Origin: Sphingobacteriales bacterium
Lineage (GTDB): Bacteria; Bacteroidota; Bacteroidia; Chitinophagales; UBA2359
Assembly (NCBI GenBank): GCA_016706405.1
Contig: JADJJT010000003.1
Span: forward strand, 372,001 to 436,000
Direction of reading: 5' to 3'
Length of the DNA: 64,000 nt
Position 1 is the first letter of the stretch. Each line of letters begins with the position of its first letter. Shown in pieces: positions 46,114 to 57,300 of this stretch. The translations under genes and the position numbers were made by a program. The notes beneath the pieces are model-generated. The model was not told the origin of the DNA and did no database searches. It worked only from the letters and a program-made list of their open reading frames with translations.

Positions 46114-46974
46114 TCACTCGCAATTTTCTAAGGTATATAAAAATTTGCCGTCAACGGCATCATCGCTGTTTTTAAGGGGCTGCTTTATTATTTGGTATTC
46201 AATTTTTGCAATTTTAACGCCATCGGGCAATAATCCGGCAAAAAAGCGGGCTGGTATTAGGCTGTGTACAAAAATGCCATCGTTGCGAAGGGTCATTTTT
46301 TGCTGCGGAAAATCGCTTACTTTACTCAACGGGCCTAATTTGTAAATTTTATCATCGGTGCCGGTTGCATTAACAAATACCCATAGTTCGGTGGCACCTA
46401 ACATAGTGGCCTTTTTTTCTAATTTTGGGTCGTAGATGATGCTAAACACATCGTTGTTAGTAATGCGCACAATGGGGCCGTTGTCGCTGGCAACAATATC
46501 CGGAAAAGAAAATACTTTGCGTGGCCCTGTGCTTGGTGGGTCAACGGTAACTTTTTGGTCTTCGGTTTTATCTTCGTTGCACCCTCCCCCACCTTCGCCG
46601 GTGCCGTCTAAGGCTTTGGCCAACAACATAAAATCTTTTTGGTAAACCGTAGCGGCATCTACGCCATAAAATTCAGTCGGAGTCATTTCGAAGCTCCACA
46701 CATCGCCGCCTTCGTTTTTCATTTCAAGAGCGGTGTTCGAGGCGGTCCAGTTTCCATTGCCAATAACGGGGTCGGCAGGCATCCACGTCCAAATATACAA
46801 GGGGCCGGGGTGCCCAACTAACCGCTGGCACTCGCATTGGCTAATATCAATAAATAATTTGCAAGGTTTGGTGGGGTCAAAATCGTTTCCGCTTGGCTCA
46901 ACCCATGCCTTTTTTTGGGCGGCAAGCGATAAACTTACTAAGAAGAAAAATAGTATAAATAAATAATTTTTCAT
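46114..46974 (-). CDS. Exported accessory protein of the SusCD locus
   Basis: A 286-residue protein starting at MKNYLFILFFFLVSLSLAAQ, a signal peptide. The open frame continues upstream to 47100, but that part has no ORF-like quality and 46974 is the sensible start. The mature protein is beta-rich with Trp-rich stretches (IWTWMPADP, GNGNWTASN) and a central VTVDPPSTGPRKVFSFPD. It is the last gene of the minus-strand susC-susD run, the slot often filled by SusE/F-like glycan-binding proteins. I do not recognise a specific family. Confidence 0.68.
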   Translation of the reverse strand: MKNYLFILFFFLVSLSLAAQKKAWVEPSGNDFDPTKPCKLFIDISQCECQRLVGHPGPLYIWTWMPADPVIGNGNWTASNTALEMKNEGGDVWSFEMTPTEFYGVDAATVYQKDFMLLAKALDGTGEGGGGCNEDKTEDQKVTVDPPSTGPRKVFSFPDIVASDNGPIVRITNNDVFSIIYDPKLEKKATMLGATELWVFVNATGTDDKIYKLGPLSKVSDFPQQKMTLRNDGIFVHSLIPARFFAGLLPDGVKIAKIEYQIIKQPLKNSDDAVDGKFLYTLENCE

Positions 46975-47107
46975 TATTATATTATTTTTTTGTTGGAAAT
47001 AAAAATTGTTGTTGTTACAATATCGTTTTTTTATCCGGATGTTTTTAAATTTATAATCTGGCGCAAGCTTCAATTTGTGTGTACTAAAATTATAAATCAC
47101 CTACTTT

Positions 47108-47593
47108 TTATTTTCTCTCAAAATCAAATTGATAGGCTACAGTTGGCACGCCGGCGCAGGTACGCACCACCTCAACCGATAAAATTTTATCAATTGGTCG
47201 GGTGGGTTTAAGCAAAGCCAAAGTATCGAGGCCATTTAAAATGATTTTACTTGGGTAAAGTTCGTCGTCAAAAGCCCACGAACCTGTTGTTGTGCCTATA
47301 TAATTAGGCATATCGCCCAAATTAAGGGTATAGGTTTTTTGAGCGGTAAACGAGGCCGAGGCCGTAGCTCCGTTAGCCAGCAACACATTTGTTACATCAA
47401 AGGGAACGGGTTCTAATATTAATTTTTGACTTCTGTCTATTTGATAAATTGTTTTTAGCTCCCATTCGTCGGCCAAGCCTTCAATTTTGCTTGGGGCAGG
47501 TTGTAGTATGTATTCTTTTTCTTCAGAACAGCTGGTTGTTAAAAAAAAGACACATAAAACAAATAAAAGTGCATTTAGGGCAAAATATTTCAT
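47108..47593 (-). CDS. Small lipoprotein of the SusCD locus
   Basis: A 161-residue lipoprotein. MKYFALNALLFVLCVFFLTTSC gives a signal peptide with lipobox TTSC; the open frame reaches 47632 but the ATG at 47593 fits better. The mature part (KIEGLADEWELKTIYQID and so on) resembles lipocalin-like DUF5004-type domains common downstream of susD. A surface lipoprotein is the likely location. Confidence 0.7.
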   Translation of the reverse strand: MKYFALNALLFVLCVFFLTTSCSEEKEYILQPAPSKIEGLADEWELKTIYQIDRSQKLILEPVPFDVTNVLLANGATASASFTAQKTYTLNLGDMPNYIGTTTGSWAFDDELYPSKIILNGLDTLALLKPTRPIDKILSVEVVRTCAGVPTVAYQFDFERK

Positions 47594-47656
47594 GACTAAA
47601 TTTAATAAAGATAATTTATAATTTGATTGCAAAAAATTGACTTTTAATTTAAAGTT

Positions 47657-49045
47657 TTACTGACAGCCGCCGGCAGGGTTTGGCTCCATATCCGGATGGC
47701 CTTGCAATTCATTATCCGGAAATTGGCAAACCATACCATTGCAGTTCCACGGTGCTATATTTCGTATCAGCAAATTAGGTGTATCGCGCAGGGCTATTCG
47801 TTTTAGCTCGTGAAGGCGGTTGCCCTCCATGGCAAGTTCGCGGCGGCGTTCGGTACGGGTTAAAGCTATTAATTCGGCAGCGCTGAGACCATTTGCCGGC
47901 AGCAATCCCGCACGGGTGCGCACACTGTTTAGGGCGGTATGGCTGGCTGTTAAATTATTGGTTTCGGCGTTAGCTTCGGCGGCAATTAACAGCAATTCGG
48001 CCAAACGCATACGCGGCACGTTAAAATAGGTGGCGGAAGGGAATTTATTGCACAACACTACCGGCGAAGCGCCCCCGTCGTAAATTTGGTACCATTTGAG
48101 GCGCAAGTCGGTGGTATCGCCGCCATAGGCATCATATAGGCTTTGTGCTGCATAAATATCGGCAGACAGAATGCCGCCGTTGTCAATAGTGCGGAAAGGG
48201 CCGCTAATGCCTGCGCCGGCGTTATCGGTTAGGCTGGTACTAACTAACTGAAAAATGGCTTCGGTTGTGCCGCCGTTTACAAAAATATCCTGAGGCGTTG
48301 GCGCCAAGGCAAAACCGCCGTTATTTATCACATCATTGGCCATTTCTAAGGCTTTTGGCATATCGTTTTGCTGAAAATAAACTTTGGCCAAATAAGCTTT
48401 TGCCGCCCACACATTTGCATAATTGCCGTTTGCTTTGGGTAGTAGGTTGGCCGCTTCGGTTAAGTCGGCAATTATTTGCTCGTAAACCTGTGCAACCGTA
48501 CTTCGATTAACTAAATCGCCGCCATAATGAATCCGGATGGGTATGCCCAAATGCGTATTGTTGGCTGTATAGCCCCAAGGCTGGGCAAAATAACGCACTA
48601 ATTCAAAGTGCATCATACCGCGTATAAATAAGCACTCGGCACGAAGTCTTGCCTTTTCAGCGTCAGATAGTCCGGAAATATTATCCATATAATCTAACAC
48701 ATAATTAGCGCGGCCAATAGCTAAATACGAGTTGCTCATTAGACCTCGCGTTGTACCTAAAAATATGTCGGTCGTCCAATTGTAGTGGGTTTTAAGGTCG
48801 CCTTGCAAATTTACGCCGTTTACATTATCGGCCATTACTTCGCTTAAAATCCAAACATTGGCATCGTAGGTGATGGCGTCGTAAGCGGCGTTTAGTACAT
48901 TTTGGGCATCTTGGGGAGTTTTAAAAAACTCCGATTGGGGAATGGCCTCATCGGGGCGTATTTCTAAAAAATTATCGCTGCAGGCAGGTGCTAACAACAA
49001 TATCATCAGGCTAAAAAAACAGAAAAACAGATATTTATAGTTCAT
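47657..49045 (-). CDS. susD: SusD/RagB-family nutrient-binding lipoprotein
   Basis: A 462-residue surface lipoprotein that caps the SusC channel and binds oligomers. It has a lipobox (LLAPACS), the N-terminal FLEIRPDEAIPQSEFFKTPQDAQNVLNAAYD typical of SusD, cut here at 20 as PDEAIPQSEFF, a TPR-like helical core (AECLFIRGMMHFELVRYFAQPWGY) and the C-terminal SusD signature RRRELAMEGNRLHELKR. The start is 45 bp after the susC stop, so they are cotranscribed. Substrate cannot be deduced; no glycosidase is nearby. Confidence 0.93.
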   Translation of the reverse strand: MNYKYLFFCFFSLMILLLAPACSDNFLEIRPDEAIPQSEFFKTPQDAQNVLNAAYDAITYDANVWILSEVMADNVNGVNLQGDLKTHYNWTTDIFLGTTRGLMSNSYLAIGRANYVLDYMDNISGLSDAEKARLRAECLFIRGMMHFELVRYFAQPWGYTANNTHLGIPIRIHYGGDLVNRSTVAQVYEQIIADLTEAANLLPKANGNYANVWAAKAYLAKVYFQQNDMPKALEMANDVINNGGFALAPTPQDIFVNGGTTEAIFQLVSTSLTDNAGAGISGPFRTIDNGGILSADIYAAQSLYDAYGGDTTDLRLKWYQIYDGGASPVVLCNKFPSATYFNVPRMRLAELLLIAAEANAETNNLTASHTALNSVRTRAGLLPANGLSAAELIALTRTERRRELAMEGNRLHELKRIALRDTPNLLIRNIAPWNCNGMVCQFPDNELQGHPDMEPNPAGGCQ

Positions 49046-49089
49046 TTATTTAAAATTTTAAGTGGAAGGGTGATTTCCGTATTTCCGGA

Positions 49090-52000
49090 TTAAAAATTTA
49101 TATTGATACCAATATTGTATGTTTTTTCCTGTGGTGGTGTTAAATACGTTACATTCGAGCCGCCGATATTGCGTTGTTGTGCATTTTCGCGGCCCCGCCC
49201 TACTTCGGGGTCCCATCCGGAGTAATTGGTGAAGGTTAGCAAATTGGTTCCTGAAAGTCGAAAAACGATGCTGCGCAATACTTTTTTATTTTTTGGGTAA
49301 AAAGTATAGTCTAAACTAACATTTTTAAGGCGCAGGTACGAGGCATCTTCTAACCAAAGTGAGTGGTTGTTTTGCCAAAAATTGTCGTTACCGCCCCAGT
49401 TGGTCATGTCCATGGTTAGTTTTGGCAAGGGGGCATTTGTTTGGCCTTCGTGTGTCCAGTGGTCAAGTACTTCGCGGCGCATATTCCAGTCGGTAACAAC
49501 GCCTAATTGCCGTTTGGCGGCATCGTCGTAAATATAACCGCCTTGCGAGAAAGTAAATAAACCGCTTAACGCAAAGTTTTTATACCTGAAAGTGTTGGTA
49601 AAACCGCCTAAATAATCGGGTTGGTTGGCAATAGGCACACGGTTATTTACCACATCGTAAACAAAGGTTTCGTGGCCTTCTTTGTCTAAATAAACGGGGC
49701 GGCCGGTGCTGGGGTCAACGTGCGAAAAACGAACAATATAGTTGCAGGTAACGGGGTATCCGGGTACTGCCCTAACATCGCCAAAACCGCCATCTAAGGC
49801 ATCGGGGGTGGCTGTGCCTACTTCTAACACTTTGTTTCGGTTAAAGGCAATGTTTAATTCGGTTGACCAAGAGAAGGATGGCGTTACAATATTGCGGGTA
49901 TTAAGCCCTATTTCGATGCCCCTGTTGCGAATTTTACCTACATTCCGGAAACTTTCAAGGGCATCAATTCCGGAAGAGGCTTGCAACGACTCGCTAATAA
50001 ATCCCTTGGTTGTCATTTTCCGGTACCACGAAATATCGGCGGTTACACGGTCTTTCCATAAGCCAATTTCAAGGCCAATATCTGTGGCATGAACTTCCTC
50101 CCATTGCAAGTCGGGGTTTTCTAATTTTGATTGATATTGAAGAGGTTTGCCATTATAGCCACCAAGCGAGTCAATAACATAAATGGCAAATTGTTCTGTC
50201 CAGGCAATATCTGAGTTTCCGGTAATGCCCCAGCTTGCTTTTAGTTTTAAGTAGTTTAGTACCGGATTATTTTTTAAAAATGCTTCTTCCGAAATAATCC
50301 ATCCGGCGCCTATAGAGGGGAAATTTCCAAATCGTTTATTTGAGCCAAATTTTGAAGAGGCATCTCGTCGAAATACGCCTTGTACAAAATAGCGGTCGTT
50401 AAATTGGTAGTTAATGCGGCCAAACAGGCTGGCAAACAGTTCGCCGTAGTCTTTGCGGTCGTCATAAGTTAGGGTATCAAAATTGCTTCCGGTATTATAA
50501 TTGGCAAACATATAATTGTCCACATCTTGGTATTCCTGAATAAAACGGCTCGATGATTTGCTTTGATATTCAACGCCGCCCATAATTTTTAGGCCGTGTT
50601 TGGTGTTGGCAAAGGGCAATTTATACGACAAAGTGCTGTAAGCTGAGGCGTTATTTGTAGTCCGTTCAAATTGTTTTGAAATGTCGTAAGTGCTTGTCCA
50701 CAGGGAGTCTTCGTGCATAAACGAGCCAATTTTTGCGTATTCGTAGTTGCCACTAAGCAGCCAGTCAATATTTTTTGTTGGGCTAACAATTAGGTTAATA
50801 TTATTGATGCTTTTCCATTCGCGGAAACGTATTTTTTGTAGTTCGCGCTGGGCTATGGGGTTTCCGTACAGGTTGAAATAGCTGCCATCTTCGTTATAAA
50901 TTGGGTAAATGGGCAAAGCCGATGTTTGCGCCGTACCAAGCCCACCAGCCCAGGCCTCGTGCACGCGCCGGTTTAAGCCACGCGCTAAGGATGTATTAAA
51001 TTTTAGGTTTATTTTAGGACTAATTTGTACTTCGGCATTGGCACGGCCACTAATGCGTTCAAAACTGTTATCTTTTAAATAAGAGCCTGCATCGCTATAT
51101 CCGCCACCCAAATAAAACCGCCAGTTTTTTTTACCCATGTTCATGCCCAAATTATGCTCGTGTTTTACTCCGGTGCCAATTATATAATCGTACCAGCGCG
51201 TGTCGTTTCCCTCAATATCGCTATAAGTCAGGTTTAAAGGCAGGGGGGCGCGGCCTACATTGCCGTCGTTTTCCCAAGCCTCTTGCCTAACGGCCAGCCA
51301 CTCTTGGGCATTCAACAGTTCGACAATTTTCGTTGGTTTTGACAGGCCGATATTGCTGCTATACTCAAAATTTGGTTTGCCGTTGGTGTTTTTTCCGGAT
51401 TTAGTAGTGATAATGATAACACCGTTAGCTCCGCGCGAGCCATAAATGGCAATTTGCGAGGCATCTTTTAATATATCAATACTTTCAATATCGTTGGGAT
51501 TAATAGCGTTTAGCGGATTATTGTTTGCGCCGTTATTTTCGCCTAAGGCAAAATTATCTTGTACTATCGGAATGCCGTCAACAACATACAAGGGGTCGCC
51601 ACCCGCACTTATTGAACTGTTCCCTCTGATGCGCACTAATGCGCCGGCGCCGGCTGCACCGCTATTTTGGATAATATTTACCCCCGGCGCTTTGCCCTGC
51701 AACTGCGTTTGAAAACTTGCGCCGATAACCTCTTTTAATTCTTTCGAATCAACTTTTGTTATGCTACCTACCGACTCGCGGCGGCGTTGTGTGCCGTACC
51801 CAACAATTACCACTTCGTTCATTAGTTTGCTTTCTTCGGCAAGCGTAATGTTTAGTACTTGTGGGTTATTGGCGGCCAAGGTAATTGTCCGGTTTATTTT
51901 TTCGTAACCAACAAAAGAAAATTCGAGCGAATAATTGCCCCCTGCTAAGTTTAAGGTGTAGTAGCCATTAATGTCGGTAATTGTGCCTTGTTGCGTGCCA

Positions 52001-52176
52001 ATTATTTTAACGGCAACCCCCGGAATTGTTTCGTTGTTTTGGTTGGTTACAGTACCACTTAAAATTGCTTGTGCAGCGGCGGTAAAAGTATTAAATCCAA
52101 AACATAAAAAGATAAGGGTAAACAGCCAAAATTTAGGAACAGCAAGGGTAAAAAATCGTTTGTAGTTTTTTTGCAT
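49090..52176 (-). CDS. susC: SusC/RagA-family TonB-linked outer-membrane transporter
   Basis: A 1028-residue importer. Signal peptide at 1-36. A carboxypeptidase-regulatory-like domain at about 38-115 (SGTVTNQNNETIPGVAV, GYYTLNLAGG). The plug starts with NEVVIVGYGTQRRRES and contains LQGKAPGVNI and the SusC hallmark DPLYVVDGIP. The beta-barrel fills the rest and ends TYNIGININF with a terminal aromatic residue. With SusD it forms a pedal-bin importer powered by TonB. Upstream 238 bp hold dispersed repeats and any promoter; no sigma/anti-sigma pair is seen. Confidence 0.95.
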   Translation of the reverse strand: MQKNYKRFFTLAVPKFWLFTLIFLCFGFNTFTAAAQAILSGTVTNQNNETIPGVAVKIIGTQQGTITDINGYYTLNLAGGNYSLEFSFVGYEKINRTITLAANNPQVLNITLAEESKLMNEVVIVGYGTQRRRESVGSITKVDSKELKEVIGASFQTQLQGKAPGVNIIQNSGAAGAGALVRIRGNSSISAGGDPLYVVDGIPIVQDNFALGENNGANNNPLNAINPNDIESIDILKDASQIAIYGSRGANGVIIITTKSGKNTNGKPNFEYSSNIGLSKPTKIVELLNAQEWLAVRQEAWENDGNVGRAPLPLNLTYSDIEGNDTRWYDYIIGTGVKHEHNLGMNMGKKNWRFYLGGGYSDAGSYLKDNSFERISGRANAEVQISPKINLKFNTSLARGLNRRVHEAWAGGLGTAQTSALPIYPIYNEDGSYFNLYGNPIAQRELQKIRFREWKSINNINLIVSPTKNIDWLLSGNYEYAKIGSFMHEDSLWTSTYDISKQFERTTNNASAYSTLSYKLPFANTKHGLKIMGGVEYQSKSSSRFIQEYQDVDNYMFANYNTGSNFDTLTYDDRKDYGELFASLFGRINYQFNDRYFVQGVFRRDASSKFGSNKRFGNFPSIGAGWIISEEAFLKNNPVLNYLKLKASWGITGNSDIAWTEQFAIYVIDSLGGYNGKPLQYQSKLENPDLQWEEVHATDIGLEIGLWKDRVTADISWYRKMTTKGFISESLQASSGIDALESFRNVGKIRNRGIEIGLNTRNIVTPSFSWSTELNIAFNRNKVLEVGTATPDALDGGFGDVRAVPGYPVTCNYIVRFSHVDPSTGRPVYLDKEGHETFVYDVVNNRVPIANQPDYLGGFTNTFRYKNFALSGLFTFSQGGYIYDDAAKRQLGVVTDWNMRREVLDHWTHEGQTNAPLPKLTMDMTNWGGNDNFWQNNHSLWLEDASYLRLKNVSLDYTFYPKNKKVLRSIVFRLSGTNLLTFTNYSGWDPEVGRGRENAQQRNIGGSNVTYLTPPQEKTYNIGININF

Positions 52177-52291
52177 TTGAACAAGTTTAAAGTTGACAGG
52201 TCATTTAGAACTTAACTAACCCACAAAAATACAAATAAAACTATTAATGCACTAACTATATTCGCCCTTTAGACCTGCTTTGCCTTTTAAC

Positions 52292-52374
52292 GTTGTCTGA
52301 AATATGATTTACATGATTTACTTGCTTTTATTCCGGATATTGTCTGAACCACTGATTTAGCGGATTAACGGATT
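52292..52374 (+). repeat. Dispersed intergenic repeat, copy 1
   Basis: A 44-bp segment (52331-52374), beginning TTCCGGATATTGTCTGAACC, recurs identically at 60200-60243. A shorter relative, starting TTGTCTGAAATATGATTT, precedes it at 52294. This is the family of GATTTA..GGATTAA-rich dispersed repeats seen between Bacteroidota genes. Confidence 0.88.
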
Positions 52375-52414
52375 TGCAGGACTTTTTATCCGGATTAAAC
52401 AAAATAACCGCTTT

Positions 52415-54247
52415 TTACTGCACAATTAGCTTATAAAAATAGGCATAATCTGGCAAATGGGCATAATAAACGCCTTTGGGTAGGTCGGTTACGGAAAAAG
52501 CGGTTTCGGTATTAGTTAGCACCACTTTTTTAACTACTACTCCTTGGGTATTGTAGAGCAGCAGGGTGGTGTTTTGCTGGGCAGGGTTATATTGCAAAAA
52601 TTTACACTGTACCATATTGGTAGCTGGGTTTGGTTTTAAAACCAACACCTCATTAATATTGGTTGGTGCTGCGTGTTGCGGAATTGGTTGGCAGCCAACC
52701 GCCCATAATTGTACTGTTTGGGATAGTTTGGTGGTATCGCCGCAAAGTATGGCGTTAAGGGTTGCCGTATAGCTACCCTCGCTAGTGGGGTAGGTATGTA
52801 TAACCGACTCGTTACTATTGCTTATTTGCTCGGTGCCATCGCCAAACTGCCAAAGGTAATGCCCACCACCCGGCTCATCGGTATATACCTGCTGCGACAA
52901 ATTGTTAAACAAAACAATGCCGTTATCTATATGGTAGGTGTTAAATGATAGTTGCGGTAAGGTGTAATACCCCAAACAGTTTTTTATTATAAGGCTATCG
53001 CAGCCTACAAAACTACAAGTTTGACCCAAACTATCGGTTTTTATTAACCACGACCGTTGCGGGGCGGTTAAAACAAAACCCGCGGCAATAAACCCTCCAT
53101 CAGGCGTGGGGCGCACATCGCGAAGGTATTCGTCGTCGTAATAAATATCTTCTGAATGGTGCTTTTGAACCCAGACCGTATCTTTTAAGGCTAAATCGTA
53201 CTTAATAATAATAGCTCCCCAACCTGCATTGTTTTTTTTGTCTAAAACTATGCCTGCCATAATAATTTCGTTTTGATTTGCTTTTGTAGGCGTACTTGTC
53301 ATACCAATATAATCTCCCATTTTATAAGTTTTATTAGAAAGTTCCACGCCTTTGTTGAGCAAATCTATTACAATAACCCTTAGTACTGTTATATCGGGTT
53401 TGTAATCTTCGTTTATATCTATATATGAACTTCCAAAAACAAAGCAGGTATTGGGTTTGCTTTGATAAAGTAAAGCACCGGTTTCGTTAAACGCCCCTCC
53501 GTAGTGGTTATGCCACTGCTCTTTCCCTAAAGCATCGGTTTTTACCACATACATTTGGTAATCAAATTTATTGCCTTTATACCCATAACCACTTATTAAA
53601 AAACCTCCGTCTTTAGTTTCTACACAACCAAAACCAGCACTATGTTCTAAAATAACGTCCGAATCACTTTTGAGTGCGTAAGTATTTTTCCACTCAAAAC
53701 CGCCAATACTATCTATTTTTAGCGCATACATGTTGGTATATTCAAAACCAATTTGTTGCCAGCCAGCAACAAAATACCCTTTATCGCTTGTTTCAATAAT
53801 GGTATATGGTACTTGGTCGGCAGTATCGCCGTAGGTTTTACTCCACAAAGTATCGCCTGCTTCGGTAAAATGTATAATGCGTACTTGGTCGCCATATACA
53901 GGTATGGTTATGTTAAAGACCATCGTAAAATTACCACTTTTTGTTTGAATAAAACTACTGCCACCATACATAAACCTACTATAATTATCCATTTCAAATA
54001 CTTTTTCTAATACAATGTTGCCCTTTAAATCATATTTGCGCATAGCAGTTGCATGTTTATTAATGGGGGGGTTAAACCCTAAAATGCCCGCGGCTATATA
54101 ACCATCTTTTAACGGTATTGCACTCGCAAAGCCCTCAATGGTTGTGTCGGCATCGTAAGTTCGGTTAAAATAAGTTACCGGTAAATTATTTTGTGCTTTT
54201 GCTGGTACTACTAAAAAAAAGCAACAGATAATGAGTAATTTTTTCAT
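52415..54247 (-). CDS. Secreted T9SS cargo protein with PKD-like domain
   Basis: A 610-residue protein. Signal peptide at 1-18 (VPAKAQ). Residues 30-430 contain repeated W-x-K-T-Y-G and DKGYFVAGW/DGGFLISGYG units, like those in the 18189-19031 protein, suggesting a beta-propeller. A PKD-type domain at about 455-515 has HYLWQFGDGTEQ. The C-terminal 75 residues are a type A T9SS sorting domain (KPNPATNMVQCKF, LYNTQGVVVKKV, LPKGVYYAHL). It would be secreted and attached to the surface. It ends 238 bp before susC. Confidence 0.82.
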   Translation of the reverse strand: MKKLLIICCFFLVVPAKAQNNLPVTYFNRTYDADTTIEGFASAIPLKDGYIAAGILGFNPPINKHATAMRKYDLKGNIVLEKVFEMDNYSRFMYGGSSFIQTKSGNFTMVFNITIPVYGDQVRIIHFTEAGDTLWSKTYGDTADQVPYTIIETSDKGYFVAGWQQIGFEYTNMYALKIDSIGGFEWKNTYALKSDSDVILEHSAGFGCVETKDGGFLISGYGYKGNKFDYQMYVVKTDALGKEQWHNHYGGAFNETGALLYQSKPNTCFVFGSSYIDINEDYKPDITVLRVIVIDLLNKGVELSNKTYKMGDYIGMTSTPTKANQNEIIMAGIVLDKKNNAGWGAIIIKYDLALKDTVWVQKHHSEDIYYDDEYLRDVRPTPDGGFIAAGFVLTAPQRSWLIKTDSLGQTCSFVGCDSLIIKNCLGYYTLPQLSFNTYHIDNGIVLFNNLSQQVYTDEPGGGHYLWQFGDGTEQISNSNESVIHTYPTSEGSYTATLNAILCGDTTKLSQTVQLWAVGCQPIPQHAAPTNINEVLVLKPNPATNMVQCKFLQYNPAQQNTTLLLYNTQGVVVKKVVLTNTETAFSVTDLPKGVYYAHLPDYAYFYKLIVQ

Positions 54248-54310
54248 TGTTTTAACAAAATGAGGCAGGGGTAGGCTATGCCCGCCCCTACCGTATTAAT
54301 CAATTATTGC

Positions 54311-57300
54311 CTATTTGGTTACAACAAGTTTAACCATAGCTAAGGCAGTATGGTTTTGCTGTAATGTTACAATATAAATGCCCGAAGGTAAGTGCTGCGT
54401 ATCAATAGTAATCTGTTCGCTTTCAAAGACGATAACCGAGGCTATTTTTCCGGTAATATCGCTTATTACTAAACTGGCATCATCAACTGGGGTATGGTAA
54501 CTAATAGTAACCTTATTTTTTGCCGGGTTGGGGTGTATTTGTAACAGCCCGTTATTGTTTGCTACAATAGTACTGTTTTTGGTTTTGCCATTATTATACA
54601 TACCTACATTGCGTAACTGTAGTGTATTTTCATGTTCTGCCAATACAGATTCTGCCAAAGTGCTTGCCAAAGTTCCTTTTTGGTAATTAGCCAATATGGT
54701 CAAACTGTCTAATACGGCATCTTCATCTAAAGTATCTTGTAGTAACTCATAGTTTAGTTGATACCATTTTTGTAGTTGGGTGTTGCTAATATTGTTCATG
54801 GCATTTTGTGCTTGCCCAAAATTGCCTTGCTGCAAATAACTCGTAGCCGTTGATAAATAATACCAGGTATTGGGCATTACTGTTTGCCATTGCAAAGCAT
54901 TGGTGTAGTTGTTTTGCGCTATATATTGCCTTATAGTATCGTTAATGGCAGCTATACCAATATCGCTGCCTATACCTATACCACCGCCATTGCCGTTAGC
55001 CGAGTTGTATAATGGAGGACATATATCGTCAGAAGATTTACAATAATAGTCGGCATTTACTGCCCCATTTAGGTCGGTTGGTTCGCATCCGGGGCAGTTT
55101 TCGTCCCATTTTACAACAACTGAAAAATTGGGGTCGGTACTTGCATTGTTAATGTGCCAATGTGCTTTAGGCATTTCGTTGGTGGGGCTATGCCATTGGT
55201 TGTGGTTGGGTTCGTTTAGCATTTCGTCAAAAATACAAACACCTTGTTCGTTTAGTCGTCCGGTATGAATTACGTTATTATTTTGGATATCTTCAAGGTC
55301 GAGTAAACGCCAGTCGGCAATATTCAAATCTTTATAGCTATTGCAAGTAATATTTAGGTTGTCGTTTTGCCCAATAAACAAATTAGCAGCTTCAAAAACT
55401 CCGGTAAAAGTATTGTCTAATATATCGCTACCGTTTTCAATTTCATTAGCCACAATACCAAAGGTAAAATGATTTCCAATATCAATATTATCAGTGGCAA
55501 TACTGTCGTTGGCAATAAGGCAGCCGTTGGCATTTTGCAACCAATAAGCATAAGTATTGTTATTGGTACTATTACTCTGCGGTACGGTAAAGGTGTTGCC
55601 AATAGCCGTGCAATAGGCGTTGCCGTTAAGGGTTATGCCGCGCCGAGTTTGGGTAAAAGTATTGTGCCAAATTTGCAGGGCATTATACACATTGGCGCTG
55701 CCGTAGGCATCTATGCCTTTGCTTAGGTTGGTAAAGGTGCAGCTTAGGTTTGCGCCGTCAATGGGGCTATAATATTGCCCAAGGCGCAGGTCGGCATTAA
55801 CAGCCAATACGCCTATGCCTTGCTTTTCTATATCGAAAACGGTTGGATTGGTATTGTTAAACGTAGTGGCGGTTATGGCTACGCCGTTAATGCTTTTCAA
55901 CCAAACACCTATATAGCTGTTAGCGGGGTTGTTGTAGGAGGCAATAAAGGGGTCGGTTATCATAAATTGGCTGTTTTTTATGGTGGTGGCAGCCGCAAAC
56001 TGGTAGGGGTGTAGTTTTACGCCTACGGCACAATTTTTAAAGGTGGTGCTGTGTATAGCGGCTATACCGCCGCCAAATTCTTCAATTTGTTGCAAATTGG
56101 GGGCTATTTGGGTAATAACGGTTTTGCCGGCAGCTACACCCATCATGGCGTTTTCAATAGTGGTGTTTTGGGTACTAAGGTGGGCGTGGTAGGCATCAAT
56201 AAGGGCGGGGGTGTTTTGTGCTTGGGTTTGGTCGGCGTGTAGTTGTATGCCTTGCCAGGGTTGGGTGGGTTGGCAAATGTCGTTGGTAAGGTGGCTATTG
56301 GTAATTAGTAGTTTACCCGCCAATGGCACATCATTTACCACACCTTGCTGCACAATAATACCTTTTTGGTCGGCAAAATGCAGGGTTAGGTTATCAATGG
56401 TAAGGGTTACGCCGGGCTGCACTATTATATTGCCTTTGGTGCGCATAATGCCTTGGGCAAAACTTGCCGCGTTCCAAGTGGTATTGGTGGCAATAACCAC
56501 ATCAGCAGTAAATTGGTAGCCGGTAAGGTCAAAATCGGTGGCGGTATAGGTGGCGTTGTTTTGGCAGCCTTCGGGGGTGGTGGCGGTAAGGGTATAGGTA
56601 CCGGGTTGGTCAATGGTAATGCAGGGACTTGTTTCGTTGGTACTCCAATAATAGTTGTCGTAGCTTTGTGGTTGTACGCAAAGGGTGGCGGCAGTAGTTT
56701 GGCAATCGTACAGGTTATCGTTGGCAATGGAGGGGGTGGGCAGGGGGTTTACGGTAACTTGAATGGTGTCGGTGGCGGTACAGGTATAGGTTTGCTCGCC
56801 AAATTTGTTGGTGTAGGTAACGGTAACGTTGTAAGTACCTGATTGGGTTACGCTAATGGCGGGGGTGGTTGCACCGGTATTCCACAGGTAGGCTACCTCA
56901 AGCTCATCAGTATTGGTGGTTGGGGGTGTGGGGGTGCTTAGGGTAATGGGTACTTGGTCTTGGCATACGGCAATATCGGCGCCAAGATCGGCAAGGGCTC
57001 GGTAGCCCACAATTACCGAAGTGCTGTTTTGGCAGCCGTTGGCATCGGTAACGGTTACAGTGTATTGATAGGGCAGAAAGTATGCCAATATGCTTTGGGT
57101 AGTAACGCCTGTTGACCATTGGTAGGCTACCCCTCCCGAAGCGGTTAGCTCGGTTAGGTACTCGCCGCATAAAAAGCCGTTGGCATCGGGGGTGGGGCTA
57201 ATGGTAGCGGTGGGTAGGGGGTTTATGGTTACTTGAATGGTGTCGGTGGTGGTGCAGGTATGGGTTTGATCTATATCATAAATATAGGTATAGGTGGTGG

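Noticed and set aside
56453..56842. 129-codon Gly/Val-rich frame on the plus strand
   Set aside because: It is antisense to the conserved Ig-like region of the protease gene, has repetitive composition and no start context.
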